Part shown: in pieces, positions 8,622 through 17,648 of the stretch | Numbering within the stretch: position 1 is the stretch's first letter | Layout of the letters: every line of letters begins with the position of its first letter | From: Clostridium sp. C105KSO13 | Lineage (GTDB): Bacteria; Bacillota; Clostridia; Lachnospirales; Lachnospiraceae | Direction of reading: 5' to 3' | Length of the DNA: 64,000 nucleotides | Assembly: GCF_001517425.1 (NCBI RefSeq) | Contig: NZ_FBWL01000169.1 | Coordinates: forward strand, 124,001 to 188,000 | Made by a program: the position numbers and the translations under genes | Notes under the pieces: generated by a model | The model's input: the letters and a program-made list of their open reading frames with translations, nothing else | What the model was told of the DNA's origin: nothing | Databases searched by the model: none

Positions 8622-9477
8622 TTGTTTTTTATTGTGACCTATGGTGTCTGCTGGACTGTCGGTATTCTTAATTATTATAAAAAGTTTATGAGTGGGGATG
8701 TGATGGCCACATTTATGATGATACTTCCTGCTACGGGTGTATCTGCAGCCAAGTTACATAGAGATATAAAAAATGACGAGAATCGGAAGGTACATTTTGT
8801 ATATATAGGTTTCTTTGTTTGTTATATTTTTTTTATTATATTAAGGATTACGGGCATAATAGAAAAGCAATTTCTGAACTTATTCGCTAATTATATTGTA
8901 TTGTTTCCTGTTTCAATATTAATCTTAATATTTACTTGGATAGATGGTGGAAAGCTTGATCCTGGAAAGGGCTGGAAGAAGGTAAAAGGAGTACTGCTTA
9001 TATTCCCATTTACCTTTTTACTTTTCCCATGCAGGCAATTATGTTTTTTGGGGAGGAGTATGGCTGGAGAGGCTTCCTTCAGGAAAAAATGCAAAGGAAG
9101 TTTGGCAGGAGAGCAGGTGTCCTCTTACTGGGGATTACATGGGAACTTTGGCATATGCCAATATGGTTCAGCGTATACCATGTGGATGGTCTTGGCATAG
9201 CTTTGCGGCTTCTTTCCACAGTAAGTTTGGCTATAGTTATAGGGTATGCGTATATGAAAGCGAATAATGTATGGGTATGTGCACTAATGCATTTTTTTAT
9301 TTAATCTCTTCGTTTCGTCTTTTTCGGGAAATACAAGCAATTATAACTTAGCAGGAGTCAAAGTTGCAGAAATTTTATTTTTGGTCGTTGTGTGTTCTTT
9401 ATTTTTATGGACAAAAGAATACTCGAATTCAAAAAAGCCCTTGCTTGCCAAACATGAGGAAAAGTCATTATTATGAT
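8622..9477 (+). pseudogene. Frameshifted CPBP-family intramembrane metalloprotease
   Basis: Three frames together encode one CPBP (CAAX protease/bacteriocin-processing) protein. 8622 onward gives hydrophobic segments up to FTFLLFP; a shift near 9027 moves to the frame with FFGEEYGWRGFLQEKM, the family's EExxWR motif, and GITWELWHMPIW, the second catalytic motif; a second shift near 9303, at a T run, leads to NLFVSSFSGNTSNYNLAG and a stop at 9475-9477. There is no ATG with a ribosome site at the 5' end either. Two or more lesions make it non-functional unless these are sequencing errors. Local AT content is higher than in neighbouring genes. Confidence 0.78.
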
Positions 9478-9593
9478 TCTGGTTGCGTACATAGATCATT
9501 CAAAAGGGTAACCGCCCTGCCCAGTCAAATGGTATTTTGACCCTCATATCATTAGATTGTCAAATATGTAGTTCATGTATATAAATATTTTCC

Positions 9594-9622
9594 TTGACAA
9601 GGCTTTTGAAATACTGTAAAAT
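9594..9622 (+). promoter_or_regulatory. SigA-type promoter of the lysine-riboswitch transcript
   Basis: Perfect TTGACA at 9594-9599, 17-base spacer, TAAAAT at 9617-9622, about 25 bases before the riboswitch. Confidence 0.75.
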
Positions 9623-9644
9623 TGATAAGAAATAAGAATATGTG

Positions 9645-9884
9645 AAACACCTCATTGTCTGAGGTAGAGGTTGCGAGGCTTATTAACGCTGTGGAGTGAA
9701 GAGACACGCGGAAGCAGAACTAGGAAGCATCGCCGAAATCAGCTGGCATCTCTTTTGCCTTCTGGTTGGGACATAAGTAAAGAGCTTATGGACTGTCTTA
9801 GTTTTAGAGACTAAGTTGCGCTATGTTTTACAAATAGGTGAAGAAGAATTAAGCGCTTTTGGTTTTCCAAAGAGTGCTTTTTTA
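9645..9884 (+). promoter_or_regulatory. Lysine riboswitch (L-box) with terminator
   Basis: The conserved L-box segments occur in order: GAGGTAGAGGTTGCGAGG (9661-9678), GAAGCAG, GGAAGCATCGCCGAAATC (9723-9740), AGCTGGC, and TTCTGGTTGGGA (9760-9771). They build the five-helix lysine aptamer. The expression platform ends with AAGCGCTTTT/AAAGAGTGCTTTTTT (9851-9884), an intrinsic terminator. By family rules lysine binding promotes termination, so the transporter genes that follow are expected to be repressed by lysine. Confidence 0.9.
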
Positions 9885-9942
9885 TTTTACGGCAACTTTG
9901 TTTCCGCCATAAACTGATGGTTTCATGGAAAAGGAGAAAAGT

Positions 9943-11505
9943 ATGAAGAAGAAAGTATCAATTCTGTCATTGGTGCTGCTGTTAATGCTGGCATGTACGC
10001 CGGGGTTGACAAGTGAAGTACAGGCGCAGGAAACGGAGCAAAAGGAATTTCGTGTAGGAATGGAGGCAGGATATGCCCCATTTAACTGGACACAAGGCAC
10101 GGATGAGAACGGAGCTGTTCCCATTGATGGGGACAAATCCTATGCCGGTGGGTATGATGTGGAGATTGCCAAACGCATCGCAGACAAGCTGGGGCAAAAG
10201 CTGGTCATTGTCAAAACAGAATGGGACGGCCTGCCGCCTGCACTGCAGTCCGGTAAGATTGATGCAATTATAGCCGGTATGTCTCCTACAGAGGAGCGAA
10301 AGAAACAGATTGATTTTACAGATGTGTATTATGAGTCCAACCTGGTTATGGTCACCAGGACAGACAGCGAGTATGCCGATGCAAAAAGTCTGAAGGATTT
10401 TTCCGGGGCAAAGATTACGGCTCAGCTCAATACGTTTCACTATACAGTTATTAACCAGATTCCGGGCGTAAAAATGCAGGAAGCTATGGATAATTTTCCA
10501 GCTATGCGAGTAGCTCTGGAGTCGGGAACGATTGACGGGTATGTCAGTGAAAGGCCCGAAGGAGTTACTGCCGAAAGCGTTAATCCAAAGCTGAAGATGA
10601 TAGAGTTTTCTGCAGCAAATGGTTTCCAGACAAGTCCTGACGATACCGCAGTTGCCATTGGCCTGCGAAAAGGTGATCCCAATATAGCTGCCATTAATGA
10701 AATTTTAGCTGGGATTTCCAAGGACAAGCGTTTAAAAATTATGGACGAGGCTATTGAGAATCAGCCGGCATCCGAAGAAGATACAGGAAACCCTATTATG
10801 AAAATCCTGAAGCAAAATGGAATGTTGTTCTTAAGAGGAACAGGGATGACCATGTTTTTGGCTCTGGCAGGAACCATTTTAGGTGGTCTGATTGGTCTTT
10901 TGGTTGGCGTATACCGTACCATACCGATGTCGGAGAAAAAGGGAAAAAGAATTGTTCAAAAACTTTTTGGCTGGTTTCTAAATGTTTATGTAGAAGTATT
11001 TAGAGGCACACCCATGATTGTGCAGTCGGCCGTCATCTATTACGGTACAGCATTGTTGTTTGGATTTGACCTGAATCGAACCGCAGCGGCTCTTTTCATT
11101 GTGTCAATTAATACCGGAGCTTATATGTCCGAGATTGTCCGCGGGGGTATCTTTGCTGTAGACACTGGCCAGTTTGAGGCAGCACAGGCAATCGGAATGA
11201 CACATGGTCAGACGATGCGGAAGGTAATTATTCCGCAGGTACTGCGCAATATTTTACCGGCAACAGGAAACGAATTTGTTATCAATATTAAGGACACCTC
11301 TGTGTTGAGTATTATTTCCGTTACAGAATTATTTTTCCAGGGGAAATCAGCAGCAGGAGCAAGTTATATGTTCTTCCAGACCTATTTTATTATCTGCGTG
11401 ATATACTTTATATTGACCTTCAGTGTAACAAGGATTCTGCGCCTGGTCGAGAAGAAACTGGACGGGCCGCAAGACTATGTACCTATTGCAGCGGAAGAAG
11501 AGTAG
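9943..11505 (+). CDS. Lysine-type ABC importer, fused substrate-binding protein and permease
   Basis: 520 residues. Residues 1-28 form a signal sequence (LLLMLAC near 14-20; either signal-peptidase cleavage after VQA or a weak lipobox). A family 3 solute-binding domain follows (about 30-275, FRVGMEAGYAPFNW, GYDVEIAKRIADKLG), then a polar amino-acid permease domain (about 285-515) with the ATPase-contacting EAA loop EAAQAIGMTHGQTMRKVIIP near 410-430. Such fusions are known in Firmicutes amino-acid importers. The lysine riboswitch upstream is the evidence for lysine as substrate. ATG at 9943 is chosen because AAGGAG lies seven bases before it; an in-frame ATG at 9925 lacks a site. The ATPase gene follows after 12 bases. 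Confidence 0.92.
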   Translation: MKKKVSILSLVLLLMLACTPGLTSEVQAQETEQKEFRVGMEAGYAPFNWTQGTDENGAVPIDGDKSYAGGYDVEIAKRIADKLGQKLVIVKTEWDGLPPALQSGKIDAIIAGMSPTEERKKQIDFTDVYYESNLVMVTRTDSEYADAKSLKDFSGAKITAQLNTFHYTVINQIPGVKMQEAMDNFPAMRVALESGTIDGYVSERPEGVTAESVNPKLKMIEFSAANGFQTSPDDTAVAIGLRKGDPNIAAINEILAGISKDKRLKIMDEAIENQPASEEDTGNPIMKILKQNGMLFLRGTGMTMFLALAGTILGGLIGLLVGVYRTIPMSEKKGKRIVQKLFGWFLNVYVEVFRGTPMIVQSAVIYYGTALLFGFDLNRTAAALFIVSINTGAYMSEIVRGGIFAVDTGQFEAAQAIGMTHGQTMRKVIIPQVLRNILPATGNEFVINIKDTSVLSIISVTELFFQGKSAAGASYMFFQTYFIICVIYFILTFSVTRILRLVEKKLDGPQDYVPIAAEEE

Positions 11506-11517
11506 AAGGGAGCAGAT

Positions 11518-12261
11518 ATGTCAGAAATTATTAAGATAGAACATTTGAAAAAGAACTTTGGACATAATGAAGTTCTGAAAGATATCCACCTTACGGTGGA
11601 TAAGGGCGAGGTAGTAACAATTATCGGATCCTCAGGTTCAGGTAAATCCACATTGCTTCGATGCATCAATTTGCTGGAGAAGCCGAATGACGGGAAGATT
11701 TATTATAAAGATGAAAATGTGTTGGCTCCGAATTATAATCTGCCGAAGTACCGCACCCATCTAGGCATGGTATTTCAGCAATTTAATCTTTTTAACAACA
11801 TGAATGTTTTGGAAAACTGTATGACCGGGCAGGTTACGGTCTTAAAAAGGTCCCGGGAAGAGGCAAAGAAAACTGCTATGGAGAACTTGAAAAAGGTCGG
11901 TATGGAGAGATTTGTCGATGCCAAGCCTTCACAGCTTTCCGGCGGACAAAAGCAGCGGGTTGCAATCGGGCGGGCTCTGTCTATGAACCCTGACGTGATG
12001 CTCTTTGACGAGCCGACGTCAGCGCTGGATCCTGAGATGGTCGGTGAAGTGCTGAAAACTATGAAAGATCTGGCGCATACGGGTCTCACTATGATAATTG
12101 TGACCCATGAAATGAACTTTGCCAGAGATGTGTCCGATCGGGTTATCTTCATGGATAAAGGTGTTATTGCTGAGTCCGGCACGGCAGAAGACATATTTGT
12201 TCATCCAAAAGAAGAGCGAACAAGGCAATTCCTGCAGCGGATTCTGAACGTTTCTAAGTGA
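11518..12261 (+). CDS. Polar amino-acid ABC importer ATPase (lysine system)
   Basis: 247 residues with all ABC ATPase motifs: Walker [10 protein letters not shown] (about 37-45), Q-loop in MVFQQFNLF, signature LSGGQKQR (about 140-147), Walker B VMLFDEP and switch His in IVTHEM. It belongs to the GlnQ/HisP class that powers polar amino-acid importers. It is 12 bases downstream of the fused binding-protein/permease gene and shares the lysine riboswitch, so the two genes form a complete importer. AAGGGAG precedes the ATG. Confidence 0.94.
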   Translation: MSEIIKIEHLKKNFGHNEVLKDIHLTVDKGEVVTIIGSSGSGKSTLLRCINLLEKPNDGKIYYKDENVLAPNYNLPKYRTHLGMVFQQFNLFNNMNVLENCMTGQVTVLKRSREEAKKTAMENLKKVGMERFVDAKPSQLSGGQKQRVAIGRALSMNPDVMLFDEPTSALDPEMVGEVLKTMKDLAHTGLTMIIVTHEMNFARDVSDRVIFMDKGVIAESGTAEDIFVHPKEERTRQFLQRILNVSK

Positions 12262-12289
12262 TAAAGTCAGAATATTCTGAGAACGGTCG

Positions 12290-12312
12290 GCAAAAGGGAC
12301 TGACCCCTTTTC
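12290..12312 (+). terminator. Intrinsic terminator of the lysine importer operon
   Basis: AAAAGGG pairs with CCCTTTT around a six-base loop, 30 bases after the ATPase stop and ahead of the next promoter. Confidence 0.6.
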
Positions 12313-12323
12313 ACAAAAACTCC

Positions 12324-12352
12324 TTGACAAATGGGTGGATGGAGATTACAAT
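12324..12352 (+). promoter_or_regulatory. SigA-type promoter of the trpXYZ leader
   Basis: Perfect TTGACA at 12324-12329, 17-base spacer, TACAAT at 12347-12352. Confidence 0.75.
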
Positions 12353-12358
12353 AGGAAT

Positions 12359-12636
12359 TATCAAAAGCAAAACCGATGAGAAAGAGAAGTAAGTTTTAAG
12401 AGATATCACAGAGAGCAGCAGTGGGTGAGATTGCTGTATGGATTTTAATTCTGAATGGACTTTCGAGGGCGGCCTGAAATGAGAAGAGTAGGCGCCGTCG
12501 GGAACCAAACCCGTTATCAATCAGGAACGTATGTAGTACGTGATAAAGTGGACAATTCGTCAATTTGAGTGGTACCGCGATAATAAAACTGTATTTTATT
12601 ACCGTCTCAAGCTATTAGCTTGAGGCGGTTTTCTTT
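12359..12636 (+). promoter_or_regulatory. T-box leader (tRNA-Trp) controlling the trpXYZ importer
   Basis: The T-box core GAGTGGTACCGCG is at 12567-12579, followed by the terminator ACCGTCTCAAGCTA/TAGCTTGAGGCGGT (12601-12629) and a T run. Stem I has AGAGAG near 12411. The basal stem GAAAG/CTTTC encloses an internal loop with AGAAGTA on one side and GAATGGA on the other, which places the specifier TGG at 12456-12458, the tryptophan codon. The transporter that follows is therefore assigned to tryptophan. Confidence 0.9.
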
Positions 12637-12731
12637 TTTTACAAGCATAACTCAAAATATCCACATAGTCGGCTCCTTTGCTTTTGAACCGTTTATGGAA
12701 ATAGAGATAGAAGAAAAGGAGAAACTAATTT

Positions 12732-13751
12732 ATGAAAAAGAAAGTATTAGCAGTCATTTTAGCATCTGTGATGATTATGAGCCTTGGGGCATGTGCAGAC
12801 AGCAAAGGAGCAAAGGAGAACAAAACAAAGGGTGATAAGACATACACAGTCGGTATTTCTCAGTTTGCAGAACATGGCTCACTGGATAACTGCAGACAAG
12901 GTTTTGTTGAGGGGCTGAAAGAAGAGGGCTTTGAAGAAGGAAAAAACCTGAAAGTAGAAGTGAAGAATGCAGCGGCAGATCAGGGGACAGCGAAGCAGAT
13001 CAGTGATGGGTTTGTATCTGACAAGGTGGATTTAATCTGTGGAATTGCGACACCGAGTGCACAGGCGGCATATAATTCTGCAATGAATTCTGGTATCCCG
13101 GTTATTTTTACGGCGGTGACAGATCCGAAAGCGGCAAAGCTTGCCATGGAGGATGGGACCCCAGCAGGAGAAGTTACGGGAACAAGTGATGAACTTCCGA
13201 TTAAAGAACAACTGGAAATGATTCGCAAAGTTCTTCCGGATGCAAGGAAAGTGGGTATACTTTATACTACGAGTGAAGTGAATTCAGTTTCTGCAATTAA
13301 GACGTATGAAAAGCTTGCAGGGGACTACGGGTTTACAATTGTGACCAAAGGAGTTTCGCAGACAGCAGATATTTCTCTGGCTGCAGATGAGATCCTCGGC
13401 GAAGCAGACTGCCTGACAAACCTGACAGACAATACCGTAGTAAATTCGCTGGCAACTATTCTTGATAAGGCAAATGGAAAGAAAATTCCTGTCTTTGCAA
13501 GTGAAATTGAACAGGTGAAATTGGGCTGTGTTGCTGCGGAAGGAATTGATTATATCGCCCTTGGAAAACAGACAGGTAAAATGGCAGGTGAGGTATTAAA
13601 AGGGGAGAAGAAAGCATCTGAAATGAATTACGAGACAATTTCCGAACCGGGCTTGTATGTAAATACAAAAGCGGCAGAGAACCTGGGGATTACTTTAGAC
13701 GAAGATTTTGTAAAGAGTGCAGTAGAAAGTTTTGATAGTATTTCGAAATAA
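12732..13751 (+). CDS. trpX: Tryptophan ABC importer, substrate-binding lipoprotein
   Basis: 339 residues of the ABC_sub_bind family (PF04392 type). A lipoprotein signal with lipobox LGAC puts the lipidated Cys at residue 21, followed by a Lys/Asp/Ser-rich linker. The body is a periplasmic-binding fold (VGISQFAEHGSLDNCRQGF, GIATPSAQAAYN, VTDPKAAKLA). This family is the binding component of TrpXYZ systems. The tRNA-Trp T-box directly upstream supports tryptophan as ligand. ATG at 12732 follows AAGGAG; permease and ATPase genes follow. Confidence 0.9.
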   Translation: MKKKVLAVILASVMIMSLGACADSKGAKENKTKGDKTYTVGISQFAEHGSLDNCRQGFVEGLKEEGFEEGKNLKVEVKNAAADQGTAKQISDGFVSDKVDLICGIATPSAQAAYNSAMNSGIPVIFTAVTDPKAAKLAMEDGTPAGEVTGTSDELPIKEQLEMIRKVLPDARKVGILYTTSEVNSVSAIKTYEKLAGDYGFTIVTKGVSQTADISLAADEILGEADCLTNLTDNTVVNSLATILDKANGKKIPVFASEIEQVKLGCVAAEGIDYIALGKQTGKMAGEVLKGEKKASEMNYETISEPGLYVNTKAAENLGITLDEDFVKSAVESFDSISK

Positions 13752-13802
13752 GGCACCTCATACTGAGGGACATAAAAAGAGATAGAAATCCGGAGGAAGA
13801 TT

Positions 13803-14684
13803 ATGACTATTTTTGTAACAACTTTAGAACAGGGACTGATCTACGGAATATTGGCCCTGGGGGTATATATTACCTACAAAATTTTAGATTTTCCAGATCT
13901 GACCGTAGATGGAAGCTTTCCGCTGGGTGCCGCAATTACGGCTACGATGATTACAAATGGTGTGAATCCGTATCTGACAATTCCGGTTTCGTTTCTTGCA
14001 GGGGCAGCCGCAGGAATCTGCACAGGCCTTATCCATGTGAAATGTAAAGTAAGAGACCTGCTGTCCGGTATCATCATGATGACAGCACTGTGGACGATTA
14101 ATCTTCGCCTGGCAGGGACAGCGAATGTTCCTATATTTGGAGACGAAAGCATTTTTGACAATAGCCCTATGGACAAAATTTTCGGAGGTAGCCTTGCATC
14201 TTACAAAGTGGTTATGGTTGTACTTGTAATTGCGATAATCAGCAAGGTACTGCTTGATTTATATCTAAAGACGAAATCAGGGCTTCTGCTCCGGGCAGTA
14301 GGCGATAACGCAAATCTTGTGACATCACTTGCCAAGGATCATGGAAATGTTAAAATATTGGGCCTCTCAATAGCAAACGGTCTGGTGGCGCTTTCCGGAA
14401 GCATCTTCTGCCAGGAGCAGAGAGTGTTCGAGATTTCCAGTGGAACCGGTGCAATTGTAATTGGCCTTGCCAGTGTAATCATCGGAACAAGTTTGTTTAA
14501 AAATGTCCGTCTCGTTAACACGACCACTGCAGTTCTGATAGGATCCGTAATCTATAAAGCTTGTGTTGCTGCAGCATTGAAATTTTTTGAACCTCAGGAC
14601 ATGAAATTGATTACAGCCGTATTATTTTTAATTATATTGATTATCGGCATGGATAGAAAGAAGAAGGTGAAGAAGAATGCTTGA
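13803..14684 (+). CDS. trpY: Tryptophan ABC importer, permease
   Basis: 293 residues, about eight to nine hydrophobic segments, of the branched-chain amino-acid permease-like (LivH-type) family. FPDLTVDGSFPLGAAITA near residues 30-50 is typical of the permeases that pair with ABC_sub_bind proteins. Start ATG at 13803 follows CCGGAGGA. Its 3' end overlaps the ATPase gene by eight bases, indicating translational coupling. Confidence 0.9.
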   Translation: MTIFVTTLEQGLIYGILALGVYITYKILDFPDLTVDGSFPLGAAITATMITNGVNPYLTIPVSFLAGAAAGICTGLIHVKCKVRDLLSGIIMMTALWTINLRLAGTANVPIFGDESIFDNSPMDKIFGGSLASYKVVMVVLVIAIISKVLLDLYLKTKSGLLLRAVGDNANLVTSLAKDHGNVKILGLSIANGLVALSGSIFCQEQRVFEISSGTGAIVIGLASVIIGTSLFKNVRLVNTTTAVLIGSVIYKACVAAALKFFEPQDMKLITAVLFLIILIIGMDRKKKVKKNA

Positions 14685-15450
14685 GCTGAAAAACATTCGA
14701 AAATATTATAACCCGGGAACCCTCAATGAAATGTGCCTGTTTGAAGATTTTAATCTGACAGCAGATAAAGGCGATTTTATTTCTGTCGTGGGCAGTAACG
14801 GTTCCGGTAAGACTTCCATGCTGAATATCCTCTGCGGGAGCATCCCGATAGAAGAAGGGCAGATATTGATGGATGGCAAAGATATTTCCGGGATGAGAGA
14901 ATATAAAAGAAACCGGAGAATCGGGAGAGTTTACCAAAATCCTGCCATGGGTACATGCCCTTCTTTGACAATCCTGGAAAATATGTCTCTTGCAGATAAC
15001 AAAGGAAGAACTTATGGGATCGGTAAAGGTATTAATAAGGCACGCAAAACTAATTACCAGGAGCTGCTTAGCCGCCTGAACCTGGGACTGGAAAATAAAA
15101 TGGATGTAAAAGTAGGTTCACTTTCTGGAGGACAGCGGCAGGCAATGGCGCTTTTAATGTCCACCTTGACTCCTGTAGATTATTTGATTTTAGATGAACA
15201 CACCGCAGCTCTGGATCCGAAGACAGCAGAATTGATTATGGAGCTGACCGACAGGATTGTAAAAGAAAAAGACCTGACAACCATCATGGTGACGCACAAC
15301 TTGCGTTACGCCGTAGAATATGGAAGCAGGCTGCTTATGATGCACCAGGGACAGATTGTGCTGGACATTGCAGGAAAAGAGAAGCAGAAGATGAAAGTCG
15401 ATGATATATTGGGAAAATTTAATGAAATAAGTATTGAGTGCGGAAATTAG
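14677..15450 (+). CDS. trpZ: Tryptophan ABC importer, ATPase
   Basis: 257 residues. Walker A GSNGSGKTS (about 38-46), signature LSGGQRQAMAL (about 148-158), Walker B YLILDEHTAALDP and the switch His in MVTHNLRYAV. The Walker B region reads LDEHTAALDP, the form seen in this permease class. Third gene of the T-box-controlled importer. Confidence 0.92.
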   Translation: MLELKNIRKYYNPGTLNEMCLFEDFNLTADKGDFISVVGSNGSGKTSMLNILCGSIPIEEGQILMDGKDISGMREYKRNRRIGRVYQNPAMGTCPSLTILENMSLADNKGRTYGIGKGINKARKTNYQELLSRLNLGLENKMDVKVGSLSGGQRQAMALLMSTLTPVDYLILDEHTAALDPKTAELIMELTDRIVKEKDLTTIMVTHNLRYAVEYGSRLLMMHQGQIVLDIAGKEKQKMKVDDILGKFNEISIECGN

Positions 15451-15499
15451 AATCACTTTCCTCCTTTTCCTCATATACTGGCAAGAGGAGGGCAATGTT

Positions 15500-16069
15500 A
15501 TGTTAGAAAAATTGAATGGGGCACCGGAGGCGTATGCCGATGTAAGAGGTTCCTACAAATATCCTGATTTGCATGGCATGGTGTATTTTTACGAAGTACA
15601 CGGAGGAACAATCGTAGTGGCAGAAATCTATGGGCTGCCCGATGAAGATCAACAGTATTTAGGCAAATTCTTTGGATTTCATGTTCACGAAGGGGCCGCG
15701 TGCGCAGGGCCGCCGGATGAACCGCCTTTTGCGGATACGTTGACTCATTACAGTCCGGAATATGCGGAGCATCCGCAGCATGTGGGAGATCTGCCGGTAC
15801 TTCTTTCCTCCCACGGCATGGCATGGCTTGCGGTGTATACAGGCAGGTTTTTCCCGGATGATGTCATTGGCAGAACTGTAGTTATACATGATCATCCGGA
15901 CGATTACAGAAGCCAGCCATTTGGGAATGCAGGAGAAAAAATTGCATGTGGTGAGATAAAAGAATGGGGATCTCAGTTCACAACAGCACCGGGAGGAATC
16001 GTACAACCTGGAACAGGAGCACAGCCGGTTATGGGAACCCAGTCAAATACAGAACAAAACAATGGATAA
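15500..16069 (+). CDS. Cu/Zn superoxide dismutase family protein
   Basis: 189 residues. The SOD beta-barrel signatures are present: GFHVHEG near residue 58-64 (two Cu-ligand His), a HPQHVGDLP segment near 95 (bridging and Zn His plus Asp), and VVIHDHPDDY near 125 (last Cu His). Cysteines in AACAG and IACGEI fit the conserved disulfide. No signal peptide is visible, unlike most bacterial SodC, and the C-terminal 25 residues are a low-complexity Gly/Gln/Thr tail. ATG at 15500 is preferred with AGGAGGG seven bases upstream. It lies 49 bases after trpZ and may be read from it. Enzymatic activity is inferred, not shown. Confidence 0.78.
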   Translation: MLEKLNGAPEAYADVRGSYKYPDLHGMVYFYEVHGGTIVVAEIYGLPDEDQQYLGKFFGFHVHEGAACAGPPDEPPFADTLTHYSPEYAEHPQHVGDLPVLLSSHGMAWLAVYTGRFFPDDVIGRTVVIHDHPDDYRSQPFGNAGEKIACGEIKEWGSQFTTAPGGIVQPGTGAQPVMGTQSNTEQNNG

Positions 16070-16086
16070 ATGGCAAAGAGAAAAAA

Positions 16087-16138
16087 GAATCCCGAATTCT
16101 ATGTAGAAAGTTTATTTAGAATCCGGGATTCACTTTAT
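16087..16138 (+). terminator. Terminator-like hairpin after the SOD gene
   Basis: GAATCCCGAATTCTA pairs with TAGAATCCGGGATTC (16087-16131) with one bulge, and is followed by a T-rich stretch. It closes the trpXYZ-sod transcription unit. Confidence 0.6.
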
Positions 16139-16197
16139 TTCCGGGGGCAACGAGCCAAGCAGAAATGCAAGCATTTCCATTTGGCGAATGCCGCGAG

Positions 16198-16264
16198 GGT
16201 CAAAGACCCCGCACTTGCTGCTCTACAAGTTTGATGCCCCGTCAGCCTGCTGCGGGGTCTTTGA
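16198..16264 (-). repeat. 14-base inverted repeat overlapping the end of the diguanylate cyclase gene
   Basis: GTCAAAGACCCCGC (16198-16211) and its exact complement (16251-16264) flank a 39-base loop. The right arm lies inside the coding region of the minus-strand GGDEF gene, the left arm beyond its stop. It lacks a T run, so it is not a standard terminator. Confidence 0.6.
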
Positions 16265-17377
16265 CTTATCCTCATTATTGATGTTGTATATAACATACTG
16301 ACTTTTACCAGCACGTTTTGCTTCATGCAAGGATGCATCCGCTATTTTGTAAATATCCTGAAATTCAATGTTTGTATTTTGAAACAAGACAGCACCTATA
16401 CTGCAGGAAGACTCTACAGAAAAATGCAGCATAGTCTGGCACATATTATATTGCAGCATAGCGCATTTCTTTTTCAAGGCATTTTCCGAATCATGAAAAT
16501 CTTTAATCAATACCATAAATTCATCTCCTCCGACCCGGCCTATAATATCCGTACTGCGAAAAGATTCCACAAGCAGTTTTCCCGTCTCCTCCAGTATCTG
16601 GTCACCGGCAGCATGCCCTATATAATCATTTACATTTTTAAAATTATCCAAATCTAGGAAAAGCAGAGCACCAGAACAATTATAGTAAGTATCCAGGTAT
16701 TCGCCAATGGCATCTTCACAGGCCTTTTTGTTCAGAATTCCTGTGAGAGAATCCGTCATACTTAGGTACCTATACTGCATGCGCGCATTATAATCCTTAG
16801 CCTTTGATTTCAAATTGATTTGGCCGGCCGCAAAAGAAAGAATTAAACTTACAATAGAAGTAGAAATATTAATTTTGCTCGAGTAGGGAGTATTTATTAG
16901 TATAGCCAAGGTTATATATATAATTTCTACTACAACGTGGACAGAGATTATTTGCCACAGCGGAAAAACAAAACAAGTAGAGAATGTAATATAAATCAGC
17001 GGCAAAAGCACCACGCCGCTACGTGTCCAAGGCGACAGGTCCATAATGAGTGCAAAAGCAAAAACAATAGCTTCAAATAAGAGACATAGAACTGTAATTG
17101 CTTGTCTATCCCTGTGCCCGGATTTTATATATTTGGAAGAGACAACAAAAAAAGCCACAGCAGACAGAAAAAAAGGAAGAGAAACCGTGATAACAGACCG
17201 GTTATTTAATAGGAACGGGACAGCCGAGCAGAAAAAGACCAGCAATATAGAAGAAATTAAACTGATCGACTTTAAGAGTCCTAAATTCATCTCTGCAATT
17301 TCATCTTCTGCAGTCTGAAAATATTCCTTTTTTAATTTATAATTTTTATTGAACATATTGATAAAATGTGAAAACAT
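16223..17377 (-). CDS. Membrane-bound diguanylate cyclase (GGDEF)
   Basis: 384 residues. The N-terminal part (about 40-200) has five to six hydrophobic segments; the C-terminal GGDEF domain (about 215-375) carries the intact signature GGDEF at about 283-287 and the substrate-binding N and D residues in SMTDSLTGILNKKACEDAI and FLDLDNFKNVND. It should make cyclic di-GMP from GTP under control of the membrane domain, whose ligand is unknown. No RxxD inhibitory site is obvious. The start at 17377 is preferred because AGGAG precedes it at seven bases; an upstream ATG at 17419 has none. It is a lone minus-strand gene. Confidence 0.9.
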   Translation of the reverse strand: MFSHFINMFNKNYKLKKEYFQTAEDEIAEMNLGLLKSISLISSILLVFFCSAVPFLLNNRSVITVSLPFFLSAVAFFVVSSKYIKSGHRDRQAITVLCLLFEAIVFAFALIMDLSPWTRSGVVLLPLIYITFSTCFVFPLWQIISVHVVVEIIYITLAILINTPYSSKINISTSIVSLILSFAAGQINLKSKAKDYNARMQYRYLSMTDSLTGILNKKACEDAIGEYLDTYYNCSGALLFLDLDNFKNVNDYIGHAAGDQILEETGKLLVESFRSTDIIGRVGGDEFMVLIKDFHDSENALKKKCAMLQYNMCQTMLHFSVESSCSIGAVLFQNTNIEFQDIYKIADASLHEAKRAGKSQYVIYNINNEDKSKTPQQADGASNL

Positions 17378-17648
17378 ATAAATCTCCTGTGAGTCCTGTG
17401 TGATATATCCAATATACATGTCTTATTATATTGGTTATTTGGGAGCTGTGCAACAGCTAAATAAGAGAAGGTCCTGATATTCTTACATATCCCTAAGTAT
17501 ATATCGGCTTTTTAACCCTCGAAATAACAGTTTATGATGTAATGCTCTGTCATGTGCGAGGTGTTTTTCTGACCTCATTTTTAGATAAAAGAGTGGATAT
17601 CGAGTGAATATACGAAAGGAAAACAATGTCAGTTATGGCTATTTTAAG

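Noticed and set aside
17558-17583. Terminator GAGGT/ACCTC with T run before nrdAB
   Set aside because: A five-base stem with a T-rich loop and no plus-strand gene upstream; too weak to call.
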